From positions 186,001-250,000 of the forward strand of contig NZ_AMQY01000023.1 in the NCBI RefSeq assembly GCF_000334215.1: DNA of 64,000 nucleotides. Reading direction: 5' to 3'. This document shows positions 44,971 to 55,800 of this stretch, in pieces. Under the pieces are notes generated by a model. The model was not told where the DNA came from. It did not search any database and saw nothing but the letters and a program-made list of their open reading frames with translations. The translations under genes were made by a program, and so were the position numbers. Numbering within the stretch: position 1 is the stretch's first letter; each line of letters opens with the position of its first letter. The DNA is from Vreelandella jeotgali Hwa (GTDB lineage: Bacteria > Pseudomonadota > Gammaproteobacteria > Pseudomonadales > Halomonadaceae).

Positions 44971-44999
44971 TGAATATCGATCAAGGAAATAGCGATCAA
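44971..44999 (-). promoter_or_regulatory. Possible promoter of the aroG leader
   Basis: Reading the minus strand, TTGATC (44999-44994), a 17-base spacer and TATTCA (44976-44971) form a weak sigma-70 promoter. Transcription would start near 44964, leaving just enough leader for the ribosome site of the 39-codon ORF. TTGATCG occurs twice in the region, 16 bases apart. Confidence 0.4.
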
Positions 45000-45072
45000 A
45001 GGCTTGGCCGGGCTGTCGGGCCGTATCGAGTCACAGCTTAGCCCGCTGGCCGGTTGGCTGACAAGCGGCGGT

Positions 45073-45198
45073 TCAGCCGGTAAACAGCTGAATCCAGCCG
45101 ATGGTAGCCGGCAGGCAGGTCATGCCGACCAGCACAATCAGTCCCATCAGGATGGAAAAGAAGCCTGTATTGTCGCCTTGGTGTTCATCGTGGGCCAT
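45073..45198 (-). CDS. 41-residue single-span membrane protein, function unknown
   Basis: A short gene with a near-perfect ribosome site (CAGGAGG) seven bases before the ATG at 45198. The peptide starts MAHDEHQGDNTGFF, a polar acidic and His-containing head, then has one long hydrophobic helix (about residues 13-38, ILMGLIVLVGMTCLPATIGWI) and ends LFTG. The composition and ribosome site favour a real small inner-membrane protein, perhaps a subunit of a larger complex. I recognise no family. It lies between the flavin reductase and the aroG leader, on the same strand. Confidence 0.65.
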   Translation of the reverse strand: MAHDEHQGDNTGFFSILMGLIVLVGMTCLPATIGWIQLFTG

Positions 45199-45243
45199 AT
45201 CAAGCCTCCTGATATCGGTTGGGCGCGGTTGAAAACGATACTG

Positions 45244-45285
45244 TCCGCCGCCCGGTGCAGCAGCGCTGACGTCCCGGGCGGCGGA
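45244..45285 (-). terminator. Long GC-rich hairpin after the flavin reductase gene
   Basis: A perfect twelve-base-pair stem, TCCGCCGCCCGG with CCGGGCGGCGGA, closes an 18-base loop 43 bp after the fre-like stop. The minus-strand side is followed only by a weak T-containing stretch, so it may be a terminator or an RNA-stabilising hairpin. Confidence 0.5.
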
Positions 45286-45327
45286 TTTCGTCTTCAGTGT
45301 AGCAAATGTCCTACCGATATTTCAGCT

Positions 45328-46065
45328 TTAATCGCGGGGCGCGTAGCTGAAGACATCGGAAAAGACCCGATCGGCGTCGATATCCTTGCCTTTCAGCACG
45401 TCGAGGGTGGCATACACCATACCCGGCGATCCGGACAGGTAGACATCGCACTCCGACGGCGCCAGGTCGGCCTGCTCCAGCACTTCGTCGATGCGCCCGC
45501 GGTGGTGGTAAAGCCGATCACCGGCGGCGAGCGGCTCGTTCAGCGGCTGCTCGGTCACCGCATGGAAAGTGAAGCCCGGGCAGGTCCGGGCCCAGCGGCT
45601 GGCCAGCGGCTCCAGATACAGCTCGCGGTGTTCGTACGCGGCCCACCAGAGGTCGATCCGGCGGTCGGGGTTCTGCTCCAGCGCGGCCTCGACGATGGCT
45701 TTCATCTGGGCAAAGCCGGTGCCCGCAGCAATCAACAGCAGCGGGCGGCTACTGGCGTGATCCAGCACGCAGTCGCCGCCGGGCAGGCGTACGGTGAGCT
45801 GATTGGCTTCCCGCAACAGCTCGCGCAGCTGCGCCGAGTTGCTGCGCTCGGGCCAGTGCTGTACGTGCAGTTCCAACCGGCCGTCGCCGCGAGTGGCGCT
45901 GGCGATGGAGAACGGCACCCAGGTCGATTCGTCAAGCGCCAGCTCCAGATACTGCCCCGGCGCGTGGCTCATGACTTCGGCGCGTCCCTCCAGGGTGACG
46001 CCAAACACATCGGGGGTCAGGTTTTCCACCTCGGTGACCTGAACGGTCATCGTCCTTGCGCTCAT
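45328..46065 (-). CDS. fre: NAD(P)H-flavin reductase (Fre/LuxG-like)
   Basis: A 245-residue oxidoreductase of the ferredoxin-NADP reductase superfamily. The flavin-binding segment PGQYLELAL to WVPFSIAS (residues about 36-56), the pyridine nucleotide site LLLIAAGTGFAQMKAIVEAAL and the C-terminal VYLSGSPGMVYATLD are typical of Fre/LuxG. It supplies reduced flavin. It sits 48 bp downstream of ubiD, and this ubiD-fre pairing is common in gammaproteobacteria; the flavin link to UbiD, which needs prenylated FMN, is suggestive but unproven. Start at the ATG at 46065 with AAGAGG upstream. Confidence 0.9.
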   Translation of the reverse strand: MSARTMTVQVTEVENLTPDVFGVTLEGRAEVMSHAPGQYLELALDESTWVPFSIASATRGDGRLELHVQHWPERSNSAQLRELLREANQLTVRLPGGDCVLDHASSRPLLLIAAGTGFAQMKAIVEAALEQNPDRRIDLWWAAYEHRELYLEPLASRWARTCPGFTFHAVTEQPLNEPLAAGDRLYHHRGRIDEVLEQADLAPSECDVYLSGSPGMVYATLDVLKGKDIDADRVFSDVFSYAPRD

Positions 46066-46113
46066 GCAAACCTCTTGTCCAGCGTCTCATGTCAGGGGCG
46101 ACGCAATGTATAC

Positions 46114-47616
46114 TCAGTGGCTGCCGCCGCTGCGTGCCGGCGGCAGGGGAATGCCGATACCCAGCGACGCCCAGCGCTCGTCTACCCGCGCCTTGACGTC
46201 GCTGTTCATGGCGATGGGGCTGCCCCACTCGCGATCGGTCTCGCCGGGCCATTTGTTGGTGGCATCAAAGCCCATCTTGGAGCCCAGCCCCGAAACCGGC
46301 GAGGCAAAATCCAGATAGTCGATGGGGGTGTTGTCTACCATTGTGGTATCCCGCGCCGGGTCCATGCGCGTGGTCATCGCCCAGATTACGTCTTCCCAGC
46401 GGCGGGCGTCGACATCATCGTCGAGCACCACCACAAACTTGGTGTACATGAACTGGCGCAGAAAGCTCCACACGCCCATCATCACCCGCTTGGCGTGGCC
46501 GGGATACTGCTTTTTCATGGTCACCACCGCCATGCGGTAGGAACAGCCTTCGGGCGGCAGGTAGAAGTCGACGATTTCGGGAAACTGCTTGCGCAGAATA
46601 GGCACAAACACTTCGTTGAGCGCCACGCCCAGAATCGCCGGCTCGTCGGGCGGGCGACCGGTATAGGTGGAATGATAAATCGCGTCCCGGCGCCGGGTCA
46701 GCCGCGTCACGGTAAAGACCGGAAACCATTCGACCTCATTGTAGTAGCCGGTATGATCGCCGAAGGGGCCTTCGGGCGCGGTGTCGTCGGGGTAGATATA
46801 GCCTTCGAGGATGATTTCCGCCGAGGCCGGGACTTCCAGCTCGGCGTGGCCGCACTTGACCAGCTCTGTACGCGACCCGCGCAGCAGGCCGGCAAAGGCA
46901 TATTCCGAGAGCGTATCCGGCACCGGCGTGACCGCACCGAGGATGGTCGCCGGGTCCGCGCCCAGCGCGACCGCCACGGGAAAGGGCTCGCCGGGGTGCG
47001 CCTGCTGAAACTCCTGAAAGTCCAGCGCTCCGCCGCGGTGGGACAGCCAGCGCATGATCAGGCGGTTGTTGCCGATTTTCTGCTGGCGGTAGATGCCCAG
47101 GTTCTGGCGCTCTTTATGTGGGCCTTGGGTCACCACCAGCGACCATGTCACCAGCGGCGCCGCGTCGCCCGGCCAGCAGTGCTGAATCGGCAGGCGGTCG
47201 AGGTCCACATCGTCGCCCTCTTCTACCACTTCCTGCACCGGGGCGCGCTTGACGCTTTTGGGCCCCATGCTCAGCACCTGCTTGAAAATCGGCAGCTTCT
47301 GCCAGGCGTCTTTCAGCCCCTTGGGCGGGTCGGGCTCTTTCAGAAACGCCAGCAGCTTGCCGATCTCGCCCAGCGCCTCGACGCTGTCTTCGCCCATGCC
47401 CATGGCCACCCGCTCGGGCGTACCGAACAGATTACCCAGCATCGGCATGTCGTGGCCCTTGACGTTGTCGAACAGCAGCGCCGGGCCGCCCGCGCGCAGG
47501 GTGCGGTCGCAGATTTCGGTGACTTCCAGATAGGGATCGACCTCGGCGCTGACCCGGACCAGCTCGCCCCGGGCTTCCAGCGCCTGGATAAACTCACGCA
47601 GATCGCGGTATTTCAC
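46114..47616 (-). CDS. ubiD: 3-octaprenyl-4-hydroxybenzoate decarboxylase UbiD
   Basis: Prenyl-FMN-dependent decarboxylase of ubiquinone synthesis, 500 residues (E. coli 497). [21 protein letters not shown] at the start, [22 protein letters not shown], the prFMN site region [41 protein letters not shown] with the catalytic Glu-Arg-Glu network, and [21 protein letters not shown] are all present. It needs prenylated FMN made by a UbiX protein not encoded here. It lies between rho and fre on the same strand. Confidence 0.96.
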   Translation of the reverse strand: MKYRDLREFIQALEARGELVRVSAEVDPYLEVTEICDRTLRAGGPALLFDNVKGHDMPMLGNLFGTPERVAMGMGEDSVEALGEIGKLLAFLKEPDPPKGLKDAWQKLPIFKQVLSMGPKSVKRAPVQEVVEEGDDVDLDRLPIQHCWPGDAAPLVTWSLVVTQGPHKERQNLGIYRQQKIGNNRLIMRWLSHRGGALDFQEFQQAHPGEPFPVAVALGADPATILGAVTPVPDTLSEYAFAGLLRGSRTELVKCGHAELEVPASAEIILEGYIYPDDTAPEGPFGDHTGYYNEVEWFPVFTVTRLTRRRDAIYHSTYTGRPPDEPAILGVALNEVFVPILRKQFPEIVDFYLPPEGCSYRMAVVTMKKQYPGHAKRVMMGVWSFLRQFMYTKFVVVLDDDVDARRWEDVIWAMTTRMDPARDTTMVDNTPIDYLDFASPVSGLGSKMGFDATNKWPGETDREWGSPIAMNSDVKARVDERWASLGIGIPLPPARSGGSH

Positions 47617-47694
47617 GACGGGCTCCTGTGCTCTACAGCATGGCCGACGGCGGCAGCGCTGTGTGCGGCGCTCGCCGGCGAAACAGCGTCCGGC

Positions 47695-48954
47695 TTAACG
47701 GCGCTTCATCGCCTCGAAGAATTCCAGGTTGGTTTTGGTATCCTTCAGGCGGTCGATCAGGAACTCGGTGGCACCGGTATCGTCCATCGGATTCAACAGC
47801 TTGCGCAGAATCCACATGCGCTGCATTTCTTCTTCCGAGGCGATCAGGTCTTCACGGCGGGTGCCGCTACGGCGGATATTGAACGCGGGGAAAACGCGCT
47901 TTTCGGCCAGTTTACGGTCCAGGTGGGCTTCCATGTTGCCGGTGCCCTTGAACTCCTCGAAGATGACTTCGTCCATCTTCGAGCCGGTATCCACCAGCGC
48001 CGTGGCCAGAATCGTCAGGCTGCCGCCCTCTTCAATGTTGCGCGCCGCACCGAAAAAGCGCTTGGGCTTTTCCAGCGCGTGGGCGTCAACGCCGCCGGTG
48101 AGCACCTTGCCGGAGCTCGGCACCACGGTGTTATAGGCCCGGGCCAGGCGGGTAATGGAGTCGAGCAGCACCACGACGTCCTTCTTGTGCTCGACCAGCC
48201 GCTTGGCCTTCTCGATCACCATCTCGGCGACCTGAACGTGGCGCGCCGGCGGCTCGTCAAAGGTCGAGGCCACCACTTCGCCGCGCACGGTACGCGCCAT
48301 CTCGGTGACTTCCTCGGGGCGTTCGTCGATCAGCAACACAATCAGGTGGCACTCGGGATTGTTGCGCGTGATCGAGGTGGCGATATTCTGCAGCATCAGC
48401 GTCTTGCCCGCCTTGGGCGGCGATACCAGCAGCCCGCGCTGGCCCTTGCCGATGGGCGCGGTGAGATCGAGAATCCGTGCCGTCAGGTCTTCCCGGGAGC
48501 CGTTGCCCATTTCCATGCGCATGCGCTCGTCGGGGAACAGCGGCGTCAGGTTCTCGAAGAGAATCTTGTGCTTGGCGTTTTCCGGCCGATCCAGGTTGAT
48601 CTGACTCACCTTGAGCAGCGCAAAGTAGCGCTCGCTGTCCTTGGGCGGGCGGATCTTGCCGGCGATGGAGTCACCCTTGCGCAGGTTGAAGCGCCGAATC
48701 TGCGACGGCGAGACGTAGATATCGTCCGGGCCGGCCAGATAGGAGCTGTCGGCGCTGCGCAGAAAGCCAAAGCCATCCTGGAGAATTTCCAGCACACCGT
48801 CGCCGTAGATGTCCTCACCGCTCTTGGCGTGCTTTTTGAGGATGGCGAAAATGATGTCCTGTTTGCGCGAACGAGCCAGGTTGTCAATCCCCATCTCGCG
48901 GGCGATCTTGAGCAGCTCGGGAACAGTTTTTTGCTTGAGTTCGGTAAGATTCAT
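47695..48954 (-). CDS. rho: Transcription termination factor Rho
   Basis: Hexameric RNA-DNA helicase, 419 residues, identical in length to E. coli Rho. The N-terminal [18 protein letters not shown] helical domain, the RNA-binding CSD segment [29 protein letters not shown], Walker [11 protein letters not shown] (about 180), Walker [17 protein letters not shown] (about 260) and the R-loop [15 protein letters not shown] are intact. Start at 48954; an in-frame extension to 49074 is not part of the family. A long untranslated leader is possible, as rho is often autoregulated. Confidence 0.98.
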   Translation of the reverse strand: MNLTELKQKTVPELLKIAREMGIDNLARSRKQDIIFAILKKHAKSGEDIYGDGVLEILQDGFGFLRSADSSYLAGPDDIYVSPSQIRRFNLRKGDSIAGKIRPPKDSERYFALLKVSQINLDRPENAKHKILFENLTPLFPDERMRMEMGNGSREDLTARILDLTAPIGKGQRGLLVSPPKAGKTLMLQNIATSITRNNPECHLIVLLIDERPEEVTEMARTVRGEVVASTFDEPPARHVQVAEMVIEKAKRLVEHKKDVVVLLDSITRLARAYNTVVPSSGKVLTGGVDAHALEKPKRFFGAARNIEEGGSLTILATALVDTGSKMDEVIFEEFKGTGNMEAHLDRKLAEKRVFPAFNIRRSGTRREDLIASEEEMQRMWILRKLLNPMDDTGATEFLIDRLKDTKTNLEFFEAMKRR

Positions 48955-49480
48955 CGGTGTGTCAGAACATTGCTCATGGAAGCAAGGCGCCAGGCGCCAA
49001 GAAGAAGAAAGGGGGCGCGAAAGTTCGCCGTATGATGCGTTCAGATTCCGCCAGGGGGCGTGTTCGACATGCAAGGATTCAGGCTGAACCGGGGAAACCG
49101 GAATTCAGCTCGACATGCCAACGCCTGTAAACAGGGCCCAGCGCCGGGAATGCGGGTGCAACGGATCATCTGACGACTTGGACATCAGGCCAGCTCTATC
49201 ACTGCTGCAGATCTGACTCTGAAGCGACCTTATCACGAAATAAAGCCGATTCTGCAAGATAACGCTTGATACACATCATGCTGGAGGTTGGGTAGTACCG
49301 GCTCGATAACACCCGGGTGGGCCGGAGCCGATGCGGTAGAACGCTTGCGATGCGTCAATTCGGCTCGAACCGGCACTGATATTAGTCAAGCCGGGCGCTG
49401 AACGCAAGGCCCGCCGGATTGACAAGGCTGGCCGCGCCACGCAGCCTTGTTGAGAGATCTTTCAAGGAAAGCCCCTGCCC
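48955..49480. other. Gap between rho and the Ppx gene, with a possible rho promoter
   Basis: A 526-bp gap without a supportable gene. On the minus strand TTGCAG (49257-49252), 17 bases and GATAAG (49234-49229) form a weak sigma-70 promoter that would give rho a leader of about 270 bases. A GGTTCGA-like sequence near 49360 resembles a tRNA T loop, but no T stem or acceptor stem can be built around it. I found no trxA, which often neighbours rho in other gammaproteobacteria. Confidence 0.4.
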
Positions 49481-50503
49481 ATGGCAATACCCCCGGCCAG
49501 CCACACCCCGCCTCGCCCCGCTTCGTCCCGTCTGGCCTCGCTTCGCGCGCCGCTGGCCGCGATGGATCTGGGCTCCAACAGCTTTCATCTGCTGGTCGCC
49601 GACGTCATCGGCGGACGGCCGCGCGTGATGGCCCGGCGCGGGGTCAAGGTACAGCTGGCGGCGGGGCTTGATGCCGACGGCAATCTCGACGAGGCGGCCA
49701 TGCAGCGCGGACTCGACTGCCTGCAGGAATTTGCCGGCATGCTGGAGCAGATAGCCGGCCCCCGGCTGCGCATTGTGGGCACCAACGCGCTGCGCGAGGC
49801 GTCCAATCGGCAGGTGTTTCTGGCGCGCGCCGAAACGCTGCTGAACCATCCGGTCGAGGTTATTTCCGGCCGCGAGGAAGCCCGCCTGATCTATCTTGGC
49901 GCGGCCCGGGCCCGCGCCGTCAGGGGGCGGCGCCTGCTGATCGATGTGGGCGGGGGCTCCACCGAGATGACCCTCGGCAAACGCATGACGCCGCAAAAGT
50001 TGGAAAGCCTGGCGATGGGCTGCGTTACCTATTCCCGTCGCTTCTTTGCCGATGGCGTTCTCGGCGAGGCGCAAATGCAAGCCGCCGAACAGGCGGCGCT
50101 GGAGCAGCTCGCGGCTGTTCGAGGGCCGTATCGGCAGGCAGGGTGGCACGAAGCCGTGGGCACCAGCGGCACCGTCAAGGCCATTGCTCGCGTGCTCCGC
50201 GCCAGCGGCGATACCCGGGAAAAGGGCCTGATCACCCGGGCGGGTCTTGAACGGCTGCGCACCCGGATACTCGGCTACCCGCATATTGACGCCCTGGCTC
50301 TCAAGGGGCTGAAAGCCAACCGGGCGGGAATTTTCCCCGCCGGCGTCGCCATTGTAACGGCGATATTTGACGCCCTGGGGCTGGATAAACTGCGCTTTGT
50401 CGATGGCGCCCTGCGCGAAGGCATACTGTATGACATGCTCAGCGCGCTGCCCGCCCAAACTGCCAGCCAGCGGCCTGGCAAAGCCGCTCAGCGGGCGCCC
50501 TGA
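49481..50503 (+). CDS. Ppx/GppA-family phosphatase, short single-core form
   Basis: A 340-residue sugar-kinase-fold phosphatase acting on polyphosphate or pppGpp. AAMDLGSNSFHLLVAD (about residues 26-41) is the first phosphate loop, ALREASNRQVFL and SGREEARLIYLGAA follow, IDVGGGSTEMTLG is the second loop and AVGTSGTVKAIARVL the third. E. coli Ppx and GppA (about 500 residues) continue into an HD-type C-terminal domain; this protein stops after the core ([15 protein letters not shown]), so that domain is missing. The first 25 residues are Pro/Ser/Arg-rich and contain a degenerate 15-bp repeat. Its last 65 bases overlap tilS on the other strand. Confidence 0.88.
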   Translation: MAIPPASHTPPRPASSRLASLRAPLAAMDLGSNSFHLLVADVIGGRPRVMARRGVKVQLAAGLDADGNLDEAAMQRGLDCLQEFAGMLEQIAGPRLRIVGTNALREASNRQVFLARAETLLNHPVEVISGREEARLIYLGAARARAVRGRRLLIDVGGGSTEMTLGKRMTPQKLESLAMGCVTYSRRFFADGVLGEAQMQAAEQAALEQLAAVRGPYRQAGWHEAVGTSGTVKAIARVLRASGDTREKGLITRAGLERLRTRILGYPHIDALALKGLKANRAGIFPAGVAIVTAIFDALGLDKLRFVDGALREGILYDMLSALPAQTASQRPGKAAQRAP

Positions 50504-51752
50504 ACGCGGCTACACAGGTATCTCCCGCCCATAGCACCACGACGGCATCGCGCTGCCAGGGCGGCACGTCGGCCTCGGCCAGCAGCCGCTTGAGATCGCG
50601 CCGGCCGCGTCCGGCCAGGCGAATCACCTCGCCACCCCGCCGCCAGGTGGCTACCAGCGTAGTCGCAGCGCCGGCGTCCTGCCGCTCCATCCACACCGGT
50701 CCAAGCGGGGTGGCCAGCGGTGCTCTGCCGTCCCACGCCACCTGCCAGTCACTTGCCGCGGGGTTTGCCCACGGCGCGTCGGGCAGCAGGTACAGCCGCC
50801 CGCGCCAGACCCGGGCGCAGGCGCCGGGCCAGGCGACACGCACCCGGGCATCGGGCGCCGCGTCCAGCTGATCCAACAGCGTTTCCAGCCGCTTTTGCGG
50901 CGGCGTGGCAAGCTCCAGCTGGCGGCAGAACGTACGTACCAGCAGGCGCTGACGGGCGCGCTCGCGGGCCGCCAGGGCAGAGGCGTCGAGCTGATCGACG
51001 TCCACTCTCAGCGTTTCCAGCTCTTCGGCGGCGTAGGCTTCCAGCAGCGCGTCGGCATCCTGGATATGCCCGGCAGCGGTAGCCAGCGCGCGTTCGGCCT
51101 GGGGCCAGCGCGCTTCCAGCGCGGGGAGAATACGATGACGCAGATCGTTGCGCGCCAGGCGGGTATCGGCATTGGTGGGGTCGTCGCACCAGCAGAGTCG
51201 GCCGTCACGCTCAAGCGCGCGGGCATGATCGACAAGCGTGCCGTGCGGCACGTCGAGCCAGGGGCGAGCCAGCGCAATGCCCCGATAGTCGCGCCGGGGC
51301 GGCATCGCCGCCAAGCCGCGCACACCACTGCCGCGCATGGCCGCCAGCAGCCAGGTCTCCGCCTGATCGGTTCGGTGCTGCGCCAGCCACAGCGTATCGC
51401 CGGCGGGCACCTGTTCGGCAAAGGCGGCGTAACGAGCCTCCCGGGCGGCCCCTTCCACGCCCTTGCCCGCGGTATCCACGCTGACCGGAACCACGGTTAG
51501 CGCTACGCCCCATCGCTTGCAGAGCGCACGGCAGTGACGTTCAAAATCGGCAGCGGCTGCCTGCAGGCCGTGATTGATATGCAGGGCACACAGCCTGCGC
51601 CCTCGGGCTCGACAGGCCTCGGCGGCCAGCGCGAGCAGCAGCGAAGAATCCATACCGCCTGACAGCGCTACCCAAACGCAGCGCCCCGGCGGGACATCCG
51701 CTAGGGCGCGTTCCAGCAGTGGCTCGAGGGTCTTATGCGGCGGGGGCGCCAT
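50439..51752 (-). CDS. tilS: tRNA(Ile)-lysidine synthase TilS
   Basis: ATP-dependent enzyme that converts C34 of the CAU-anticodon isoleucine tRNA to lysidine; essential in bacteria. The 437-residue protein (E. coli 432) has the PP-loop [14 protein letters not shown] (about residues 29-42), [34 protein letters not shown] and a [21 protein letters not shown] segment, then the C-terminal substrate-binding domains. It overlaps accA by 20 bases, the usual order in gammaproteobacteria. Its 3' end overlaps the Ppx gene by 65 bases tail to tail. Confidence 0.95.
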   Translation of the reverse strand: MAPPPHKTLEPLLERALADVPPGRCVWVALSGGMDSSLLLALAAEACRARGRRLCALHINHGLQAAAADFERHCRALCKRWGVALTVVPVSVDTAGKGVEGAAREARYAAFAEQVPAGDTLWLAQHRTDQAETWLLAAMRGSGVRGLAAMPPRRDYRGIALARPWLDVPHGTLVDHARALERDGRLCWCDDPTNADTRLARNDLRHRILPALEARWPQAERALATAAGHIQDADALLEAYAAEELETLRVDVDQLDASALAARERARQRLLVRTFCRQLELATPPQKRLETLLDQLDAAPDARVRVAWPGACARVWRGRLYLLPDAPWANPAASDWQVAWDGRAPLATPLGPVWMERQDAGAATTLVATWRRGGEVIRLAGRGRRDLKRLLAEADVPPWQRDAVVVLWAGDTCVAAFRAPAERLCQAAGWQFGRAAR

Positions 51753-52689
51753 AGCTCATCAGCCGCTCATAGCGCCGTGCCAGCAGCGCGTCGGTATCCA
51801 GACCCTGCAGCCGCTCGAGGCTCTGGCTCAGCGTTTCCCGGACCCGCTCGGCGGTCTGCTCGTAATAGCAGTGGGCGCCGCCCAGCGGCTCGCGGATCAG
51901 CGAATCGACGAACCCGAGCTCCTGCAGCCGCTCGGCGGTAATGCCCATGGCCTGTGCTGCTTCGGAGGCTTTCTCGGCGCTTTTCCACAAAATCGAGGCG
52001 CAGCCTTCCGGCGAGATCACTGCATAGGTCGAATACTGCAGCATCGCCAGCTCGTCGCACACGCCGATGGCCAGGGCGCCGCCGGAGCCACCCTCGCCGA
52101 TCACGGTGGAAATGATCGGGGTTTTCAGCCGCGACATCACCGCAAGGTTATGGGCAATCGCTTCGGACTGACCGCGCTCTTCGGCATCGATGCCCGGATA
52201 GGCACCGGGGGTGTCGATAAAGGTGAACACCGGCAGGCGGAAGCGCTCGGCCATTTGCATCAGGCGGCAGGCCTTGCGATAGCCTTCCGGGCGCGGCATG
52301 CCGAAGTTGCGCCGTACCTTCTCCTTGACGTCGCGGCCTTTCTGATGGCCGATGACCATCACCGGCTTGTCGTCGAGACGGGCGATGCCGCCAATCAGCG
52401 CGGCGTCGTCGGCGAAGCGGCGGTCGCCGTGAAGCTCGTCAAAGTCGGTAAAAACGTGCTCGATATAGTCCCGGGTATACGGCCGCCGGGGGTGGCGCGC
52501 CAGCTGGGTAACCTGCCAGGGCGTCAGGTCCTTGAAGATGGACTCGGTCAGCTTGCGGCGCTTGGCCTCCAGACGCTCGACCTCATCGGCGAGGTTGACC
52601 TGATTGTCGGAGCTGACCAGTCGCAGCTCTTCAATTTTTGCCTGCAGCTCGGCAATCGGCTGCTCAAAATCGAGGTAGTTGGGGTTCAT
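51733..52689 (-). CDS. accA: Acetyl-CoA carboxylase carboxyltransferase subunit alpha AccA
   Basis: Alpha subunit of the biotin-dependent carboxyltransferase that makes malonyl-CoA (318 residues, E. coli 319). The N-terminal helix [76 protein letters not shown] and [16 protein letters not shown] are all intact. It lies downstream of dnaE, as in E. coli, and upstream of tilS. The partner accD and the biotin carrier are elsewhere; the biotin genes at the start of the window supply its cofactor indirectly. Confidence 0.97.
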   Translation of the reverse strand: MNPNYLDFEQPIAELQAKIEELRLVSSDNQVNLADEVERLEAKRRKLTESIFKDLTPWQVTQLARHPRRPYTRDYIEHVFTDFDELHGDRRFADDAALIGGIARLDDKPVMVIGHQKGRDVKEKVRRNFGMPRPEGYRKACRLMQMAERFRLPVFTFIDTPGAYPGIDAEERGQSEAIAHNLAVMSRLKTPIISTVIGEGGSGGALAIGVCDELAMLQYSTYAVISPEGCASILWKSAEKASEAAQAMGITAERLQELGFVDSLIREPLGGAHCYYEQTAERVRETLSQSLERLQGLDTDALLARRYERLMSYGAPAA

Positions 52690-52806
52690 GGGCGTCGCCT
52701 GTAAAAGAAAACCTGAAAAACCGGTAAGAAAGAAGTCTGCATGGGCGCATTATCGCAGCTTGCCCCTGCCAGACAAGGCGGTCGCGCAGCGGCAATGGCT
52801 CCGGCG

Positions 52807-55800
52807 TCAGCGGTAGCGCAGTTTAACCCCGGCCTGACCCTGAACATCGCGCAGGGCCAGCAGCAGCTGATCGCAGGGCGCTACCCGCCATGTATCGTCC
52901 AGCGCCAGCCAGGCCGTCGCCTCCGGGTGGCGGTATTGCAAGCGCACCGGCAGGCCGGTGGTATCGCAGTGGGGCGTCAGGCTATCACGCAGGCTGTCCA
53001 CCAGACGACCGTTCACCCGGGTGGCGTCCAGCGCAATATCCACCGACTGCCCATAGCGCACCCGCGCCGTGACCATGGGCGTAACGTCCTTGCCACGAAG
53101 TTTGACGCCGCCGGAATAGTCATCGTTGGCGACCTCGCCTTCGACGATAATCACTTCATCGGTGTCGATCTGCCCCCGCAGGGCGTCATACACTTCGCCA
53201 AACAGCGATGCCTCGATGCGCCCGGTCCGGTCGTCCAGGGTGATAAACGCCATGGTATCGCCGCGTTTGGACTTCATGGTGCGCATACCGATGACCAGCC
53301 CGGCCACGCGCTGAGGCTCCCGCGACGGGTTGAGATCGGCGATGCGCGTCGATACAAAGCGCTTGAGCTCGGACTCGTATTCATCGATGGGGTGCCCGGT
53401 GAGATACAGCCCCAGGGTGTCCTTTTCTCCGGCCAGGCGTTCGCGGTCGGTCCAGTCGCGGACGCCGCGATAGTCGGCGTAGACGTCGCGGTCGGCCGCC
53501 GGGGCAAAGGCTTCACCGAACATGTCGGGCATGCCCGCGCTCTGGTTGGTATGGTTTTGCGCCGCCGCCTTGAGGGCATCTTCCATCGACGCCGCAAGCG
53601 CGGCGCGAGTAGCGCCCAGGTTATCCAGCGCGCCAGCGCGAATCAGCGCTTCCAGGGTGCGCTTGTTGATGCGTTTGGGGTCCAGCCGGCGACAGAAATC
53701 GAAGAGGTCGGAAAAAGCACCGCCGTCTTCCCGGGCCTCGACAATCGCACCAATGGGCCCTTCGCCCACCCCGCGAATGGCGCCCAGGCCGTAGACGACT
53801 CGGCCGTCTTCGTCGACGTTGAACTTGTAGGCGCCGACGTTGACGTCCGGCGGCGTGACGGTCAGCCCCAGGTAACGGCACTCCTCGATCAGCGGCACTA
53901 CCTTGTCGAGGTTGTCCATTTCGGTGGACATCACCGCCGCCATGAACGGGCCGGGATAGTGGGCCTTGAGCCAGGCGGTCTGGTAGGACACCAGCGCGTA
54001 GGCCGCCGAGTGCGACTTGTTGAAGCCGTAGCCGGCAAACTTCTCGACCAGATCGAAGATGTTGCCCGCGAGGTCTTTTTCGATACCGTTTTCCGCGCAG
54101 CCTTCCATGAAACCCGCGCGCTGCTTGGCCATTTCCTCGGGCTTTTTCTTGCCCATGGCCCGGCGCAGCATGTCCGCCTGCCCCAGCGTATAGCCGGCCA
54201 GCACCTGGGCGATCTGCATCACCTGCTCCTGATACAGAATGATGCCGTAGGTGGGGCCGAGCACGGGTTTCAACAGCTCGTGCTGGTAGTCCGGGTGTGG
54301 ATAAGACACTTCGGCACGGCCGTGCTTGCGGTTGATAAAGTCGTCGACCATGCCCGACTGCAGCGGGCCCGGACGAAACAGCGCCACCAGCGCGATCATG
54401 TCGTCCAGCGAGTCCGGCTGTAGACGCTTGATCAGCTCCTTCATGCCCCGGGATTCGAGCTGGAACACCGCCGTGGTCTCGGCCTTTTTCAGCTTCTCGA
54501 AGGTGGGTCTGTCATCCAGCGGAATGGCGTTGATATCCAGCGGCGCTTCGCCCTCCGCGGCGCGCACCTGATCCACCATTTCCAGCGCCCAGTCGATGAT
54601 GGTCAACGTGCGCAGGCCCAGAAAGTCGAACTTGACCAGACCGGCGTCCTCGATGTCGTTCTTGTCGAACTGGACCATCAGCCCCGAGCCGTCGTCGTCG
54701 CACAGCAGCGGCGAGAAATCGGTAAGTTTGGTGGGAGCGATCACCACCCCGCCGGCGTGCTTGCCGGTGCCCCGGGTAATGCCCTCCAGCTTGAGCGCCA
54801 TGTCCCAGATTTCCTCGGCCTCGTCGTCGGCGTCGAGAAACTCCTTGAGCGCAGGCTCGGCTTCGATGGCCTTGCCCAGGGTCATGCCCACGTCAAACGG
54901 GATCAGCTTGGAGAGCTTGTCGCCCAGTGAGTAGGGCTTGCCCTGGGCCCGGGCCACGTCGCGCACCACGGCCTTGGCCGCCATGGTGCCGAAAGTGACG
55001 ATCTGGGAGACGGCGTCGCGCCCGTAGCGTTCGGCGACGTATTCGATGACCCGGTCGCGCTTTTCCATACAGAAGTCGACGTCAAAGTCGGGCATGGACA
55101 CGCGCTCGGGGTTCAAAAAGCGCTCGAACAGCAAGTCGTAGCGGAGCGGGTCAAGATCGGTAATCTTCTGCGCGTAGGCCACCAGCGAGCCGGCGCCCGA
55201 GCCGCGCCCCGGTCCCACCGGCACGTCGTTATCCTTGGCCCACTGGATAAAGTCCATGACGATCAGGAAATAGCCGGGGAACCCCATCTGCAGGATGATA
55301 TTGAGCTCGAAGTCCAGCCGTTCGCGGTAGCGGGCATCGATCTCGCGCCAGGCATCGCTGTCGCGCGGGTGCTCAGACTTCGGGTAGAGAAAATCCAGCC
55401 GCTCGGTCAGGCCGTCGTGAGAGACCTGGCGGAAGTACTCTTCCTGCGTCATGCCCTCGGGGATGCCGAATTCGGGCAGGAAAATTTCGCCCAGGCGCAC
55501 GTCGACGCTGCAGCGACGCGCGATCATGACGCTGTTTTCCAGCGCTTCGGGAATATCGGCAAACAGCTCGGCCATTTCGTCCGGCGTTTTCAGGTATTGC
55601 TCTTCGCTGTAATGCTGCTCCCGACGCGGATCCGCCAGCGCCTTGCCCTCGCCGATGGCAACCCGGGTTTCGTGGGCGCGAAAGTCATCGCGCTCAAGAA
55701 AGCGCACGTCGTTGGTCGCAACCACCGGTGTGTCGGTGTCCAGCGCCAGCGTCACGCTGGCGTGGACGCAGTCTTCCTCCAGCGCCCGGCCGGTACGCAC

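Noticed and set aside
45004..49035. Very long open frame on the plus strand opposite fre, ubiD and rho
   Set aside because: It is antisense to three conserved genes with clear motifs, and its translation is rich in His, Gln and Arg without domains. Long antisense frames are expected at this GC content.
49320..49375. Possible tRNA near the Ppx gene (GGTTCGA-like sequence on the minus strand)
   Set aside because: No complementary T stem, anticodon arm or acceptor stem could be formed around it.
52741..54423. Plus-strand open frame opposite the end of dnaE
   Set aside because: Antisense shadow of a conserved essential gene, with no motif or ribosome site.
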